5,391 nucleotides of DNA from an uncultured Chitinophagaceae bacterium (lineage in GTDB: Bacteria; Bacteroidota; Bacteroidia; Chitinophagales; Chitinophagaceae), in contig CAILAF010000548.1 of NCBI GenBank assembly GCA_903832075.1, forward strand, positions 1 through 5,391, given 5' to 3'. Position numbers and translations under genes: made by a program. Positions 5,307 to 5,391 of the stretch are shown here, piece by piece. The first letter of the stretch is position 1; each line of letters opens with the position of its first letter. The notes beneath the pieces are model-generated. The model saw nothing but the letters and a program-made list of their open reading frames with translations. It ran no database searches and was not told the DNA's origin.

Positions 5307-5391
5307 GCCCATATGGCGGAATTGGTAGACGCGCCAGACTCAAAATCTGGTTCTCGCAAGGGAGTGAAGGTTCGATTCCTTTTGTGGGCAC
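5307..5391 (+). tRNA. tRNA-Leu (anticodon CAA), 3' CCA cut by window end
   Basis: A full class II cloverleaf can be drawn. The acceptor GCCCATA (5307-5313) pairs with TGTGGGC (5383-5389, one wobble), and the D stem GCG (5316-5318) pairs with CGC (5330-5332), with GG at 5324-5325. The anticodon stem CCAGA/TCTGG (5334-5338, 5346-5350) encloses the loop CTCAAAA with anticodon CAA at 5341-5343. A 15-base variable arm with its own short stem (5351-5365) is followed by the T arm GAAGG-TTCGATT-CCTTT (5366-5382). The long variable arm and discriminator A (5390) are leucine features, so it decodes UUG. The final C at 5391 may be the first base of an encoded CCA. Confidence 0.95.

Noticed and set aside
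1..5391. Mobile element, prophage, CRISPR array, toxin-antitoxin or defence island
   Set aside because: All strand-consistent coding capacity is accounted for by conserved housekeeping or metabolic genes. No transposase, integrase, terminal repeats, att-like duplication or spaced repeat array is visible. The tRNA-Leu gene could serve as an integration site, but nothing downstream is in view.

Overview
The window is a strongly AT-rich piece of a Bacteroidota chromosome, most likely from the Chitinophagia/Sphingobacteriia side of the phylum. Three things support this. The proteins read like Bacteroidota versions of their families: a succinate dehydrogenase/fumarate reductase iron-sulfur subunit with a long 2Fe-2S cysteine spacing, a stand-alone Lys1-like oxidoreductase and a lone HscB. 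None of the genes has a clear Shine-Dalgarno sequence. The intergenic regions carry boxes close to the Bacteroidota sigma-A promoter TTG-N17-23-TAnnTTTG. The genus cannot be named from the sequence alone.

Layout: (1) The window opens inside the last gene of a presumed sdhCAB-type operon, sdhB, which ends in a clear intrinsic terminator. (2) A short plus-strand unit follows: a vicinal-oxygen-chelate (glyoxalase/extradiol dioxygenase fold) protein, then nine bases later a TrmN6-type tRNA1(Val) m6A37 methyltransferase with a GTG start. (3) Convergent to it is a minus-strand Lys1/LKR-type (saccharopine dehydrogenase-like) NAD(P)-dependent oxidoreductase. A terminator-like hairpin oriented for the trmN6 transcript lies inside the 3' end of this gene. 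(4) Divergent from it, across a 42-base gap holding an exact TAACTTTG box, is hscB, a DnaJ-type co-chaperone for Fe-S cluster delivery. (5) A perfect 13-bp AT-only inverted repeat separates hscB from a promoter and a 429-residue acetyl-CoA hydrolase/4-hydroxybutyrate CoA-transferase-family gene. (6) A tRNA-Leu(CAA) gene with its own promoter reaches the right edge of the window.

The genes are mostly core metabolism and housekeeping, and they do not form one pathway. SdhB needs Fe-S clusters of the sort HscB helps deliver, and the CoA-transferase and SdhB both touch acyl-CoA/TCA chemistry, but nothing here ties them into a dedicated system. I found no phage, transposon, CRISPR or defence genes and no convincing undescribed system. 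The most interesting pattern is a pair of heptanucleotide tandem repeats, ATTCAAA-like and TTGCAAG. Each lies in frame inside a conserved housekeeping gene (trmN6 and hscB) and creates a seven-residue peptide periodicity. The second is the nested inverted repeat beside the CoA-transferase promoter.
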